Below are positions 35,461-45,446 of a DNA stretch of 64,000 nucleotides, one piece after another. Where the stretch lies: contig CM001438.1 in the NCBI GenBank assembly GCA_000244995.1, forward strand, positions 5,374,096 to 5,438,095, given 5' to 3'. Position 1 is the stretch's first letter; each line of letters starts with the position of its first letter. Below the pieces are notes generated by a model. The model was not told the DNA's origin, searched no databases, and saw only the letters and a list, made by a program, of their open reading frames with translations. The translations under genes were made by a program, and so were the position numbers. This stretch comes from Burkholderiales bacterium JOSHI_001. GTDB taxonomy: Bacteria; Pseudomonadota; Gammaproteobacteria; Burkholderiales; Burkholderiaceae_C.

Positions 35461-37335
35461 ATGCGCCACAGCGCCACCTCCACCGCCCTGCCCGAAGCCC
35501 CCACCCCCGGCGCCCCGCGCACCGACTGGGGCACCCTGAAGCGCCTGTTGCCCTACCTGTGGCGCTACCGCTGGCGGGTGCTGATCGCGCTGGGCTTCCT
35601 GGTGGCCGCCAAGGGCGCCAACGTGGGCGTGCCGGTGCTGCTGAAGCACCTGGTGGACGCCATGAACCTGAAACCCGGCGACCCGCGCACCCTGCTGGTG
35701 GTGCCGGCGGGCCTGCTGGCGGCCTACGCGGGCCTGCGGCTGTGCACCTCGCTGTTCACCGAACTGCGCGAGCTGATCTTCGCCAAGGTGAGCTTCGGCG
35801 CCAGCAAGCAGATCGCGCTGGAAGTCTTCCGCCACCTGCACGCCCTGAGCCTGCGCTTCCACCTGGAACGCCAGACCGGCGGGCTGTCGCGCGACATCGA
35901 ACGCGGCACCCGCGCGCTGCAGTCGCTGGTGAGCTATTCGCTCTACACCATCGCCCCCACCCTCGTGGAAGTGGCCCTGGTGCTCACCGTGCTGGGCTGG
36001 AAGTTCGACATGGGCTATGTGTGGATCACGCTGGCCGCGCTGGCGGTGTACATCGTGTTCACGGTCAGCATCACCGAATGGCGCACCCAGTTCCGGCGCG
36101 AGATGAACGACCTGGACAGCAAGGCCCACAGCCGAGCCATCGACGCGCTGCTGAACTTCGAGACGGTGAAGTACTTCAACGCCGAAGAGTTCGAAGCCAG
36201 CCGCTACGAAAAGGGCCTGGAAAGCTACCGCCGCGCCCAGGTGAAGAGCCAGACCACGCTCAGCTTCCTGAACACCGGCCAGCAGCTCATCATCGCGGCC
36301 AGCCTGCTGGCCATGCTGTGGCGCGCCACCACCGGCGTGGTGGAAGGGCGCATGACCCTGGGCGACCTGGTGATGGTGAACGCCTTCCTCATCCAGCTGT
36401 ACATCCCGCTGAACTTCCTGGGCGTGCTGTACCGGGAGGTGAAGCAAAGCCTGACCGACCTGGACAAGATGTTCGGCCTGCTGGAGCGTGAACGCGAAGT
36501 GGCCGACGAGCCCGGCGCGCCCGAGCTGGTGGTGCGCGAAGGCGTGGTGCGCTTCCACGACGTCAGCTTCGCCTACGACGCCAACCGGCCCATCCTGCAC
36601 GGCGTCAGCTTCGAGATCCCGGCCGGCAAGACCGTGGCCGTGGTGGGCGCCAGCGGCGCGGGCAAAAGCACCCTGGCGCGCTTGCTGTACCGCTTCTACG
36701 ACGTGACGAACGACGGCGTGGGCGCCATCACCATCGACGGCCAGGACATCCGCCGCGTCACCCAGGGCAGCCTGCGCAAGAGCATTGGCATCGTGCCGCA
36801 GGACACGGTGCTGTTCAACGACACCGTGGGCTACAACATCGGCTATGGCCGCGCTGGGGCCACCCAGCAGGACGTGGAGGGCGCGGCGCGCGCGGCCCAC
36901 ATCCACGACTTCATCGCCGGCACGCCCAAGGGCTACGACACCGTGGTGGGCGAGCGCGGCCTGAAGCTGTCTGGCGGCGAAAAGCAGCGCGTGGCCATCG
37001 CCCGCACCCTGCTGAAGAACCCGCCCATCCTGATCTTCGACGAAGCCACCTCGGCGCTGGACTCGGCCAACGAGCGCGCCATCCAGGCCGAGCTGAAAAG
37101 CGCAGCGGTGGGCAAGACCGCGCTGGTGATCGCGCACCGCCTGTCCACCGTGGCCGACGCGCACTGCATCGTGGTGCTGCACCAGGGCCGCGTGGCCGAA
37201 AGCGGCAGCCATGCCGACCTGCTGGCGGCGAACGGCCGCTACGCCCAGATGTGGCGACTGCAGCAAGCCCAGGGCGGCAGCAACCCGGAAAACCCGGGTG
37301 CCGACGTCAGCCAGGCGCCTGTGGAAGCCGCCTAG
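35461..37335 (+). CDS. ATM1-type ABC exporter (half-transporter, permease plus ATPase)
   Basis: The 624-aa protein (ATG 35461) has a six-TM exporter domain (to about 330) and a nucleotide-binding domain with Walker A VGASGAGKST, signature LSGGEKQRVAIA, Walker B LIFDEATSALD and an H-loop IAHRLSTV. The exporter part (ALNFETVKYFNAEEFEASRYEK, ...QQLIIAASLLAMLWRA) matches the ATM1/AtmA family, homodimers that export glutathione-linked persulfide or metal species related to Fe-S cluster supply and metal tolerance. It is divergent from the thioesterase gene. Confidence 0.92.
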   Translation: MRHSATSTALPEAPTPGAPRTDWGTLKRLLPYLWRYRWRVLIALGFLVAAKGANVGVPVLLKHLVDAMNLKPGDPRTLLVVPAGLLAAYAGLRLCTSLFTELRELIFAKVSFGASKQIALEVFRHLHALSLRFHLERQTGGLSRDIERGTRALQSLVSYSLYTIAPTLVEVALVLTVLGWKFDMGYVWITLAALAVYIVFTVSITEWRTQFRREMNDLDSKAHSRAIDALLNFETVKYFNAEEFEASRYEKGLESYRRAQVKSQTTLSFLNTGQQLIIAASLLAMLWRATTGVVEGRMTLGDLVMVNAFLIQLYIPLNFLGVLYREVKQSLTDLDKMFGLLEREREVADEPGAPELVVREGVVRFHDVSFAYDANRPILHGVSFEIPAGKTVAVVGASGAGKSTLARLLYRFYDVTNDGVGAITIDGQDIRRVTQGSLRKSIGIVPQDTVLFNDTVGYNIGYGRAGATQQDVEGAARAAHIHDFIAGTPKGYDTVVGERGLKLSGGEKQRVAIARTLLKNPPILIFDEATSALDSANERAIQAELKSAAVGKTALVIAHRLSTVADAHCIVVLHQGRVAESGSHADLLAANGRYAQMWRLQQAQGGSNPENPGADVSQAPVEAA

Positions 37336-37350
37336 ACTGAGGGTGTGAAA

Positions 37351-37426
37351 CCCCCACGCTCGCTTTGCTCGCTGCCCCCCGAGGGGGCGCTCAGTACCTT
37401 CGGAACGGCCGGGCGGTACTGACATG
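37351..37426 (+). repeat. 76-bp GC-rich repeat, copy 2, ending on the start codon of the LysR gene
   Basis: This is the second copy of the element at 8616-8691: same length, no gaps, 66 of 76 identical. It contains CGCTCGCTTTGCTCGCTGC, the dyad GCCCCCCGAGGGGGCGC and CCTTCGGAACGGCCGGGCGG, ending in TACTGACATG, of which ATG is the LysR start. The Shine-Dalgarno is poorer here (GGGCGG) than in copy 1 (GGGAGG). Confidence 0.85.
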
Positions 37427-38350
37427 GAAACCAAGTGGCTGGAGGACTTCGTCAGCTTGGCCGAGACGCGCAGCTTCAGCCGCTCGGCGCAGCTGCGCCA
37501 TGTCACGCAGCCGGCGTTTTCACGCCGCATCCAGAGCCTGGAGTCCTGGGCCGGCGTGGACCTGGTGGACCGCGGCACCTTCCCCACCAAGCTGACGCCG
37601 GCCGGTGAAACCCTGCACCAGCAGGCGCTGGAAATCCTGGGCGCGCTGAACTCGGCGCGCAACCTGATGCGCGCGCACCGCGCCAGCGGGCAGGACGTGA
37701 TCGAGTTCGCCGTGCCGCACACACTGGCCTTCAACTTCTTCCCGCACTGGCTGATGGACTTGCGCAGCCGCTTCGGCGCCATCAAGACCCGGCTGGTGGC
37801 CTTCAACGTGCTGGACGCGGTGCTGCGCCTGACCGAAGGCAGCTGCGACCTGCTGATCGCCTACCACCACGCCAGCCAGCCGCTGCAACTGGCGCCCGAC
37901 CGCTACGAAATGCTGGTGCTGGGCCACGAGACCCTGTCGCCCTACGCCAAGGCCGACGCCCACGGCCAGCCGCTGTTCCGCCTGAGCGGGGGGCCGGGTG
38001 ACAAGGTGCCCTTCCTGTCCTACGCTTCGGGCGCTTACATGGGCCGGCTGGTTGAACTCATCCTGCGCCAGGCCCCGGCGACGCAGCCGGTGCTGGAGGC
38101 GGTGTACGAAACCGACATGGCCGAAGGCCTGAAGGCCATGGCCATGGAAGGCCACGGCCTGGCCTTCCTGCCCGACAGTTCGGTGCGCAAGGAACTGAAA
38201 TCCGGCCGCCTGGTCAGCGCCGCGCCGGCGGGCGGCTTCGACCTGACGATGGAAGTGCGCATGTACCGCGCCCGGCCCGAAGGCAACCGGCCCGGCAAGG
38301 CTGCGGCGCAGGCCTTGTGGGAGTTTCTCAGCGCCGCGCCGGGGGCCTGA
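37424..38350 (+). CDS. LysR-family regulator, HypT/YjiE-like
   Basis: The 308-aa protein begins METKWLEDFVSLAETRSFSRSAQLRHVTQPAFSRRIQSLE, very like the N-terminus of E. coli HypT (YjiE), a hypochlorite-responsive LysR protein with Met-based activation. Other shared spots are SYASGAYMGRL and EGHGLAFLPD. It lies 63 bp upstream of the hpd gene on the same strand, so it may control tyrosine degradation rather than oxidant defence. The start codon comes from a 76-bp repeat. Confidence 0.85.
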   Translation: METKWLEDFVSLAETRSFSRSAQLRHVTQPAFSRRIQSLESWAGVDLVDRGTFPTKLTPAGETLHQQALEILGALNSARNLMRAHRASGQDVIEFAVPHTLAFNFFPHWLMDLRSRFGAIKTRLVAFNVLDAVLRLTEGSCDLLIAYHHASQPLQLAPDRYEMLVLGHETLSPYAKADAHGQPLFRLSGGPGDKVPFLSYASGAYMGRLVELILRQAPATQPVLEAVYETDMAEGLKAMAMEGHGLAFLPDSSVRKELKSGRLVSAAPAGGFDLTMEVRMYRARPEGNRPGKAAAQALWEFLSAAPGA

Positions 38351-38413
38351 GGGCGGGCCTGCCCAGGTGGTGGCCGATCGTCCGGCACCCTGTCTGACCG
38401 ATGGAGTCTTCGC

Positions 38414-39505
38414 ATGACCGACCTGTTTGACAACCCCATGGGCCTGATGGGCTTCGAGTTCGTCGAGTTCGCCTCGCCCAGCCCCGGCGTGCTGGAACCC
38501 TTGTTCGAGAAGCTTGGTTTCACCTTGGTCGCGCGCCACCGTTCCAAGGACGTGGTGCTGTACCGCCAGGGCGGCATCAACTTCATCGTCAACCGCGACC
38601 CGAAAAGCCCCGCCGCCTACTTCGCCGCCGAGCATGGCCCCAGCGCCTGCGGCCTGGCCTTTCGGGTGAAGGACTCGCACCTGGCCTACGACCGCGCCAT
38701 CGAGCTCGGCGCCCAGCCGATTGACATGCCGGTGGGGCCGATGGAACTGCGCCTGCCCGCCATCAAGGGCATTGGCGGTGCACCCCTGTACCTGATCGAT
38801 CGCTTCGAGGACGGCCAGTCCATCTACGACATCGACTTCAAGTTCATCGACGGTGTGGACCGCCGCCCCCAAGGCCACGGCTTCCAGCTGATCGACCACC
38901 TCACCCACAACGTCTACCGCGGCCGCATGGCCTTCTGGGGCGGGTTCTACGAGAAGTTGTTCAACTTCCGCGAGATCCGCTACTTCGACATCCAGGGTGA
39001 ATACACCGGCCTGACCAGCCGCGCCATGACCGCGCCCGACGGCAAGATCCGCATCCCCTTGAACGAAGAATCGGGCAAGGGCAGCGGGCAGATCGAAGAG
39101 TTCCTGATGAAGTTCAACGGCGAGGGCATCCAGCACGTGGCCCTGCTCACCGACGACCTCCTGGCCAGCGTGGACAGCCTGCAAATGGCGGGGGTGCCCC
39201 TGATGACGGCGCCCAATGACATTTACTACGAAATGCTGGAAGAGCGCCTGCCGGGCCATGGCGAGCCGGTGCCGGCGCTGCAGGCGCGCGGCATCCTGCT
39301 GGACGGCAGCACGCATGCCGGCAAAGACGGTGGCGAGAAGCGCCTGCTGCTGCAGATTTTCAGCGAATGCCTGCTCGGCCCGGTGTTCTTCGAATTCATC
39401 CAGCGCAAGGCCGACGACGGCTTCGGCGAAGGCAACTTCAAGGCGCTGTTTGAAAGCCTGGAGCGCGACCAGGTGCGCCGCGGGGCGATCAAGGTGGAAG
39501 CGTGA
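38414..39505 (+). CDS. hpd: 4-hydroxyphenylpyruvate dioxygenase
   Basis: This enzyme converts 4-hydroxyphenylpyruvate to homogentisate in phenylalanine/tyrosine degradation. The protein is 363 aa with two vicinal-oxygen-chelate domains. The Fe(II) ligands are His162 ([11 protein letters not shown]), His241 (IQHVAL) and Glu327 (FFEFIQRK), and the C-terminal [18 protein letters not shown] gate helix is present. Homogentisate dioxygenase and fumarylacetoacetase are not in the window. Confidence 0.96.
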   Translation: MTDLFDNPMGLMGFEFVEFASPSPGVLEPLFEKLGFTLVARHRSKDVVLYRQGGINFIVNRDPKSPAAYFAAEHGPSACGLAFRVKDSHLAYDRAIELGAQPIDMPVGPMELRLPAIKGIGGAPLYLIDRFEDGQSIYDIDFKFIDGVDRRPQGHGFQLIDHLTHNVYRGRMAFWGGFYEKLFNFREIRYFDIQGEYTGLTSRAMTAPDGKIRIPLNEESGKGSGQIEEFLMKFNGEGIQHVALLTDDLLASVDSLQMAGVPLMTAPNDIYYEMLEERLPGHGEPVPALQARGILLDGSTHAGKDGGEKRLLLQIFSECLLGPVFFEFIQRKADDGFGEGNFKALFESLERDQVRRGAIKVEA

Positions 39506-39538
39506 GGGGCCCACGCGCGGCTTGATGGCCGCCGCCCT

Positions 39539-40381
39539 TCAGCCGGCCGCGAAGAAGCGCTCCACCAGGGCAAACTGGTCCGGGGTGTTCAGGGCCGGCG
39601 CATGGCCGCAGCCGGCGATCTGCGCCACCACCGCGCGCGGCCCGCGGCTGCGCATGGCGTCGGCCACCTCGGGCAGCAGCAGGTCGCTGGTCTCGCCGCG
39701 CAGCACCAGCACCGGCAGGTCCAGCGTGTCCCACTGGTCCCATTGACGGTAGTCGTCGGGGCAGGTGACGAACTGGCGCACCATGGCCGGGTCGTAGTGC
39801 GGCGTCAGGCGGCCGTCGGGGAGGCGCCGCACGCTGGTTTCGGTCAGGCGCCGCCACTGTTCGTCGCTGAGGTTTCCGTAGGGCTGGTAGATGGTGCGGA
39901 AGTAGCGCTCCAGCTCACCCACCGTGGCAAAGGCCGCCGGGCTGCCGGCGTAGGACAGGATGCGCTGCTGCGCGGCCACGGGCAGTTCGGGCCCGATGTC
40001 GTTCATCACCAGCTTGCGGATGCGCCCGCGCAGCGGCCCGGCCGCCGCGCGCAGGCCGATCGCCCCGCCCATGCTGGTGCCCAGCCACAGGCAATGGTCC
40101 ACGCCCAGGCCTTCCAGCAGCGCCTGGGCCAGTTGCACGTAGAAGTCCAGCCGGTACTCGGCGTCGGGGTCGGGGCTCCACTGCGACAGGCCCCGTCCTA
40201 TCGTGTCCGGGCACAGCACGCGCCAGCGCGAGGACAGGTGCCACGCGATGTCGTCCATGTCGCGCCCGGTGCGCGCCAGGCCGTGCCAGGCCACCACCAC
40301 GTCCGCCCCTGGCGGACCGGGCCATTCGGTGACGTGGATCTCGCGGCCGGCGCAGGCCAGGTAGTGGGAACGGGGGCTCAT
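39539..40381 (-). CDS. Alpha/beta-fold hydrolase downstream of the 3HB-oligomer hydrolase
   Basis: The 280-aa cytoplasmic protein (ATG 40381, no signal peptide) has the oxyanion HG motif WHGLARTG, nucleophile elbow LGTSMGGAIG (Ser103) and a C-terminal GCGHAPAL with the catalytic His. It is an esterase/lactonase-type member and the substrate is not evident. It starts 13 bp after the 3-hydroxybutyrate-oligomer hydrolase gene, so it is probably the last cistron of the transporter operon and may act on imported esters. Confidence 0.82.
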   Translation of the reverse strand: MSPRSHYLACAGREIHVTEWPGPPGADVVVAWHGLARTGRDMDDIAWHLSSRWRVLCPDTIGRGLSQWSPDPDAEYRLDFYVQLAQALLEGLGVDHCLWLGTSMGGAIGLRAAAGPLRGRIRKLVMNDIGPELPVAAQQRILSYAGSPAAFATVGELERYFRTIYQPYGNLSDEQWRRLTETSVRRLPDGRLTPHYDPAMVRQFVTCPDDYRQWDQWDTLDLPVLVLRGETSDLLLPEVADAMRSRGPRAVVAQIAGCGHAPALNTPDQFALVERFFAAG

Positions 40382-40394
40382 CGCGAGGGCGCTC

Positions 40395-42611
40395 TCAGTT
40401 CGGCACGTCCAGCACACCGTTGCGCGCGCTGATGGCGTCGGCCGCCGCCGGCTTCAGCGCGATGGCCGGCGCGTTCGCTTCGGTGATGACCGGCGCGCTG
40501 CCGCCCAGCCCACCGCGCGGCGTGGTGCGCACCACCTGGCTGGGCGGCAGCGCGCGGCCGTCGGCCAGGTGCGCATGCACCGCGTCCAGCGCGCGGTTCA
40601 GGTACACGTGGATGGGCACGAAGCGGCTGTCGTAGCCCGGCAGCACCGCCGGCAGGCCGATGAAGGCGTCGAAGTGCTGGGCGTTGGTCACCTCGATGTA
40701 GCTGAGCTTGGAGCGTCGGCCTTCCACCCGGCTGTTCAGCGCGGTGTAGGCGCGCGAGGTGTGGTTCACCGGCAGCAGCGCGTCGCTGCGGCCGTGCACG
40801 ATGACGGTGGGCTTGCGGCCCAGGTTGCCGCTGCGGCGGGTCTCGTCCAGCCCGGCCTGCAGCTTCAGCGCCGCGGCGTCGCTGCCGGTGACCAGCTGGC
40901 GCAGGCACAGCGCACCGTCCACGTTCCAGTCCTGCTTGCCGGTGGACGGCGAGAAGGACACCAGGTCGCGGAACGCAAAGCCCGGGTTCAGGTTGTTGAT
41001 CAGCTGCACCGTGGCCGAGGGCGGCACGCCATTGCCGGTGGCGGCCATGCCGGCCAGGGCCGCCGCGCCCACCGCGGCGGGCGTGAAAGCGGCCGAGGTG
41101 GCCGCGAAGCTGTAGCCGCACAGCGCGTCGGCCACGCTGGCGCGCGACAGCGCGTTGGCAAAGGTCACGCTCACCGCCGACGGAATCTCGAAGGCCGCGT
41201 GCGAAGCCTGCAGCACCGCCGCTTCGGGCTCCCAGCCGTAGGCGGCCAGTTGGGCCAGGGCCTCGTCGGCCTGGGCGGCCAGGGTGTCGGCGGTGAGCAG
41301 GCCCTTGGCCTTCAGCGACGCGCAGCGGGCGGCGGCAACGGAGGCCACTACGAAGGCCGAACCCGGTGAACCCGCCACCTGCGCCGACAGCGCGGCACAG
41401 GGCTGGTAGAGGTTGGCGAAGCTGGTGAAGTCGATCAGCGGCCTGGCCACCGTGGCCTGCGCCACGCCGCCCCGGCGCACGGTGATGCCGGGCGCGGCTG
41501 GCATTTCCACCGCGGGCTCGGCCACGGCCACGCCGTCGATCAGGCCCTCGCGGTCGAGTTCGGCCGCAGCGATGGCCGCACCGCCGCCATTGGACACGCT
41601 GGACGCGATGACCAGGGTGTTGCCGGGGCGGATGCGGCGCGCACGCCGGCTGTCGTCGTCGTGCTCGTCGTCGTCCGCCGCCAGGGTGTTGAACTGCTGG
41701 TTCAGCGCGTAGAAGGCGAACTCCACCGCCTGCAGCGTGAAGCGGCCCCAGTCCCGCTCGGGGTTGCGCTGCGAGTGCGCGTGCTTGAAGGCCAGGCGGT
41801 TGGGCATGGCCGCGTTCACCGCCGCCAGTTGCGCCGCGTCCAGCGGGGCGCGGAACTGCGCCTGGGTGCCGGCCGCAGCGCTGGTGCTTCGGGTGCCGTC
41901 GATCAGGGGCACCGTGTCGGTGGCCAGGTCGTGCGGCGCGCTGCCGGTGCCCTTGTCGGTGTAGGCCACTGCGCAGCCGCGCTTCAAGCCCCATTCGCCG
42001 GTGGAGATGGCGCCGTACACGCCGCGCGACCCGGACGAGGTGGCGGTGATGATGCAAGGTTTCCTGGGGTTGAAGCTGGCCGGCACCTGCACCATCAGCG
42101 TGACGTTCTGCTGGCCGCTGCCGTCATCGGAAAAGGCCAGCCATTCGGTACCGGCCACCTTGCCGTCTCCGGCGGTCACCGTGCCGTCGGCGGCCACGGT
42201 GGGCCCGTACAGCGTGCCGTAGCCGCCGCCGGCGGTGGTGTCCACGATGGCGCGGTAGCTGTTGACGATGTGCAGCCGGCGCAGTTCGGCCGCGGTGGGT
42301 GCCAGCGGGTTGGCGAAAGTGGGCGCCGCGGTGGCCAGGCCGGCCTGGCCCAGCCCGGCGGTCAGCAGGTCGTCGGCCACGCCGTCGTAGTCGGTGCGGC
42401 GGATCTCGCCCTGGATGAAGGCCGGCACCCGCCGCCAGCGCGCTGAGCTTTCCACGCTGGGCGGGCTGTCATCGCCGCGGCCGGCGCTTTGCACCTGCGC
42501 CAAGGCGCTGTCGGTGGCGGAACCGCCGCCCCCACCGCACGCCGCCAGCAGGGCGGCCGCGGCCACCACGCTCAACCCCAGACGCTGGCCCTGCAGGAAC
42601 TTTGTCTTCAT
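40395..42611 (-). CDS. D-(-)-3-hydroxybutyrate oligomer hydrolase, lipoprotein
   Basis: This enzyme cleaves water-soluble 3-hydroxybutyrate oligomers, products of polyhydroxybutyrate depolymerase, to monomers. The 738-aa protein has a lipoprotein signal with lipobox LLAACGGG, so it is membrane-anchored on the periplasmic or outer face. Family-typical regions are IQGEIRRTDYDGVADDLLTAGLG, AFKHAHSQRNPERDWG and the active-site serine in SSVSNGGGA (Ser340). It is translationally coupled to livM (overlap 42608-42611). An acidic insertion DDDEHDDDSRR (about 323-333) is unusual. The coupling suggests that hydrolysis and uptake of hydroxybutyrate go together. Confidence 0.9.
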   Translation of the reverse strand: MKTKFLQGQRLGLSVVAAAALLAACGGGGGSATDSALAQVQSAGRGDDSPPSVESSARWRRVPAFIQGEIRRTDYDGVADDLLTAGLGQAGLATAAPTFANPLAPTAAELRRLHIVNSYRAIVDTTAGGGYGTLYGPTVAADGTVTAGDGKVAGTEWLAFSDDGSGQQNVTLMVQVPASFNPRKPCIITATSSGSRGVYGAISTGEWGLKRGCAVAYTDKGTGSAPHDLATDTVPLIDGTRSTSAAAGTQAQFRAPLDAAQLAAVNAAMPNRLAFKHAHSQRNPERDWGRFTLQAVEFAFYALNQQFNTLAADDDEHDDDSRRARRIRPGNTLVIASSVSNGGGAAIAAAELDREGLIDGVAVAEPAVEMPAAPGITVRRGGVAQATVARPLIDFTSFANLYQPCAALSAQVAGSPGSAFVVASVAAARCASLKAKGLLTADTLAAQADEALAQLAAYGWEPEAAVLQASHAAFEIPSAVSVTFANALSRASVADALCGYSFAATSAAFTPAAVGAAALAGMAATGNGVPPSATVQLINNLNPGFAFRDLVSFSPSTGKQDWNVDGALCLRQLVTGSDAAALKLQAGLDETRRSGNLGRKPTVIVHGRSDALLPVNHTSRAYTALNSRVEGRRSKLSYIEVTNAQHFDAFIGLPAVLPGYDSRFVPIHVYLNRALDAVHAHLADGRALPPSQVVRTTPRGGLGGSAPVITEANAPAIALKPAAADAISARNGVLDVPN

Positions 42612-43708
42612 GAGCTTGTCTCCTTCGTTGTTGGTTGTTGGACGGCCATGGCCCGCAGCCGGCCCACCACGCCGCTGGGGAAGTGATACACGCTCAGCAC
42701 GAACAGCAGGCCCAGCCACAGCAGCCAGCGGTCGGGCGACACCAGGGACGACACCACCGGCACACCGTCCACCAGCCCACCGGCCCACTTCAGCGCGTCC
42801 TGCAAATAGTTCTGCGCGAACACGAAGACCACGCCGCCCACCACCGCGCCGTACAGGGTGCCCATGCCGCCGATCACCACGATGAGCAGGATGTCCAGCA
42901 TGATCTCGAAGCTCAGCGTGGTGTCCGGCCCGGTGTAGCGCAGCCACAGCGCCAGCAGTGCGCCGGCTCCGCAGGCGAACAGCGCCGCCAGCACATTGCC
43001 CAGGGTGCGATAGACCACGGTGCGGTAGCCGATGGCCTCGGCCCGGAAGTCGTTCTCCCGGATGGCCTGCAGCACCCGGCCGAAAGGCGAATTCACGATG
43101 CGCAGCATGGCCAGGAACAACACCACCGCGGCCACGAACAGCAGGTAGTAGGTGATCAGCTTGCCGTCCACCGCCACGCCCAGGAAGGGTGCCTCGAAGG
43201 GCTCGAAGCTGGGACTGAGCAGCGTGGGGTTCTTGAAGCTCAGGCCGTCTTCACCGCCGGTGAAGTCGCTCAGTTGCGAAGCCAGGGTCTGGAAGGCCGA
43301 CGCCACGGCGAGCGTGATCATGGCGTAGAAGATGGCCTTCACGCGCAGGCTGAACAGGCCGATCAAGAGGCTCAGGGCGAGTGACACGGCCAGCGCCGCC
43401 GCCAGGCCCACGGCCACCGCGGGCCAGCCTTCGCCCAGCCTGGTGCTGGCAATCGCCACGCCGTAGGCGCCGATGCCGAAGAACATGGTGTGCGCAAAGC
43501 TGACGATGCCGGTGTAACCCAGCAGCAGGTCGTAGCTGGCCACGAGAACGATGAACACCAGCATCTTGGCCGCCACGCCCAGGGCCTTGCTGCCCGGGAA
43601 CAGGAAGGGCGCCAGCGCCAGGCCCAGCACGATGAGCACGAGCGCCGCGCCCAGCAGCTTGCTGCGCGGGGTGTCGTGGGACAGCAGGCGATTCAGCAAA
43701 ACGGTCAC
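42608..43708 (-). CDS. livM: Branched-chain-amino-acid-type ABC transporter permease (LivM family)
   Basis: The 366-aa protein has 8-10 TM helices. The conserved LivM segment is DLLLGYTGIVSFAHTMFFGIGAYG, and RAIRENDFRAEAIGY is the coupling loop to the ATPases. It starts at GTG 43708 in a GTGA overlap with livH. It belongs to a five-gene uptake system whose substrate may be a hydroxybutyrate or amide-type compound rather than leucine. Confidence 0.9.
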   Translation of the reverse strand: MTVLLNRLLSHDTPRSKLLGAALVLIVLGLALAPFLFPGSKALGVAAKMLVFIVLVASYDLLLGYTGIVSFAHTMFFGIGAYGVAIASTRLGEGWPAVAVGLAAALAVSLALSLLIGLFSLRVKAIFYAMITLAVASAFQTLASQLSDFTGGEDGLSFKNPTLLSPSFEPFEAPFLGVAVDGKLITYYLLFVAAVVLFLAMLRIVNSPFGRVLQAIRENDFRAEAIGYRTVVYRTLGNVLAALFACGAGALLALWLRYTGPDTTLSFEIMLDILLIVVIGGMGTLYGAVVGGVVFVFAQNYLQDALKWAGGLVDGVPVVSSLVSPDRWLLWLGLLFVLSVYHFPSGVVGRLRAMAVQQPTTKETSS

Positions 43709-44712
43709 CTGTTCGTCACGGGGTACAGGCCTTGCGGCCGCCACAGCAGCACCGCCACCATCAGCCCGATGTTCGAGAACAGCGCCACCTTGGGCGCCAG
43801 GAAGCCGGTGTAGTTGGCCATCAGTCCCACCAGCAGCGCACCGACGAAGCAGCCCAGGGTGGAGCCCAGCCCGCCGATGATGATGACAATGAAGATCAGC
43901 ACGTTCACCTGCGCGCCCATCTGCGGCGTGACGCTCTGCTGGTACAGGCCCCACAGCACCCCGCCCAGGCCGGCCAGCGCGCTGCCGGCCACGAACACGC
44001 CCACGAACAAGCGGCGGATGCGGTAGCCGAGTGCTTCCACCATCTCGCGGTCCTGCACGCCCGCGCGGATCAGCAGGCCCAGCTTGGTGCGGTTCAACGT
44101 CATCGCCAGGCCCGCGAACACCAAGAGGCCGATGGCCGAGGCCAGGATGCGGTACTTCTCGATCGCCGCGTCGCCCACCAGGAAGGACCCGCGCAGCAGC
44201 TCGGGCAGCGGCAGCGGGATCTGCTGCGGGCCCCACAGCGCCTTGATCAGTTCCTCGCCCACGATCATGCCGCCCATGGTGATGAGGATCTGCTTCAGGT
44301 GCAGGCCATAGACCGGCCGCACGATGACGCGCTCAAACGCCCAGCCCAGCGCGCCGGCCACGGCCATGGCCACCGCCATCGCGGCAAAGATGGCCGCCAC
44401 CTGCCCCACTTGCGTGGTCGCACCGATGCCGGCAATGACGCTGGTGGCCACGAAAGCCCCGAGCGCGATGAACACCCCGTGGCCGAAGTTCAGCACGTCC
44501 ATCAGGCCGAAGACCACGGTCAGGCCGGAGGCGATGACGAAGACGATCAGGCCCATGGCCAGGCCGGCCACGGTGAGGGTCAGCCAGGTGGATGGCGATC
44601 CCACCGCGGGCAGGGCCAAAGCCATCAGTGCCACCAGCAGGATCAGGGGCTTCCAATCGAACTGCGTCTTGGGCAGTTCGGCCGGTGCAGCGGGCATCAC
44701 GGCGGTGTTCAT
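43705..44712 (-). CDS. livH: Branched-chain-amino-acid-type ABC transporter permease (LivH family)
   Basis: The 335-aa protein has about eight TM helices after a short N-terminal tail (MNTAVMPAAPAELPKT). It has the LivH hallmark GLTVVFGLMDVLNFGHGVFIALGAF and the loop RAGVQDREMVEALGY. The ATG at 44712 overlaps the livF stop by 4 bp, and its stop overlaps the livM GTG, so livF-livH-livM are translated as a chain. Confidence 0.9.
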   Translation of the reverse strand: MNTAVMPAAPAELPKTQFDWKPLILLVALMALALPAVGSPSTWLTLTVAGLAMGLIVFVIASGLTVVFGLMDVLNFGHGVFIALGAFVATSVIAGIGATTQVGQVAAIFAAMAVAMAVAGALGWAFERVIVRPVYGLHLKQILITMGGMIVGEELIKALWGPQQIPLPLPELLRGSFLVGDAAIEKYRILASAIGLLVFAGLAMTLNRTKLGLLIRAGVQDREMVEALGYRIRRLFVGVFVAGSALAGLGGVLWGLYQQSVTPQMGAQVNVLIFIVIIIGGLGSTLGCFVGALLVGLMANYTGFLAPKVALFSNIGLMVAVLLWRPQGLYPVTNR

Positions 44713-45446
44713 GGGTGCGCCCCCAGCGACAAGCCCAGCAGGCGCTGCTGCAAGGCATCGTCCTCGGCCAGCTCGCGCATGGGCCCGGCGTGCACCACGC
44801 GGCCGTCGTCCATCACCGCCACGCGGTCGCCCAGGGCCCGGGCCATCTGGAAGTTTTGCTCCACCAGCACGATGCTGCTGCGCTGGCGCTTCAGTTCCTG
44901 GAAGGCCGAGATCAGGTTGGCGACGATGGCCGGCGCCAGGCCCTTGCTGGGTTCGTCGATCAACAGCAGCGCGCGCGGCTCGACGATGGCGCGCGCCACC
45001 GCCAGCATCTGCTTCTGCCCGCCCGACAGCTTGCCGGCGGGGTAGAGCCAGAACTTCTTCAGCGCCGGGAACAGGCTGAAGATCCAGTCCAGGCGCCGGG
45101 TGTCCAGTTCGCGCTCGTGGCGCGCGGCGCGCGCGGCCAGCACCATGTTGTCCTTCACCGTCAGGTCGCTGAAGATGCCCATGTTTTCCGGCACGTAGGC
45201 GATGCCGGCCTGCGCGATGTCGGGTGTGGGCAGGGTGTGCAGCGCCTGGCCGCGGAAATGCACCGTGCCGCGCGAAGCGCGCCACAGGCCCATGATGGTT
45301 CGCAAGGTGGTGGTCTTGCCGGCGCCGTTGCGGCCCAGCAGCATGGTCACTTCACCTTCATGCGCCGCGAAGCCCACGCCATGCAGGATGTGATACGCAC
45401 CGATGTGCGTGTGAACGCCGCTCAATTGAAGCAGGGCCTCGCTCAT
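44709..45446 (-). CDS. livF: ABC transporter ATP-binding protein (LivF family)
   Basis: The 245-aa ATPase has Walker A LLGRNGAGKTTT, signature KLSGGQKQMLAVARA, Walker B LLIDEPSKGLAP and the H-loop VEQN. The N-terminus overlaps the stop of livG by 4 bp. Size and motifs are normal for LivF. Confidence 0.93.
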   Translation of the reverse strand: MSEALLQLSGVHTHIGAYHILHGVGFAAHEGEVTMLLGRNGAGKTTTLRTIMGLWRASRGTVHFRGQALHTLPTPDIAQAGIAYVPENMGIFSDLTVKDNMVLAARAARHERELDTRRLDWIFSLFPALKKFWLYPAGKLSGGQKQMLAVARAIVEPRALLLIDEPSKGLAPAIVANLISAFQELKRQRSSIVLVEQNFQMARALGDRVAVMDDGRVVHAGPMRELAEDDALQQRLLGLSLGAHP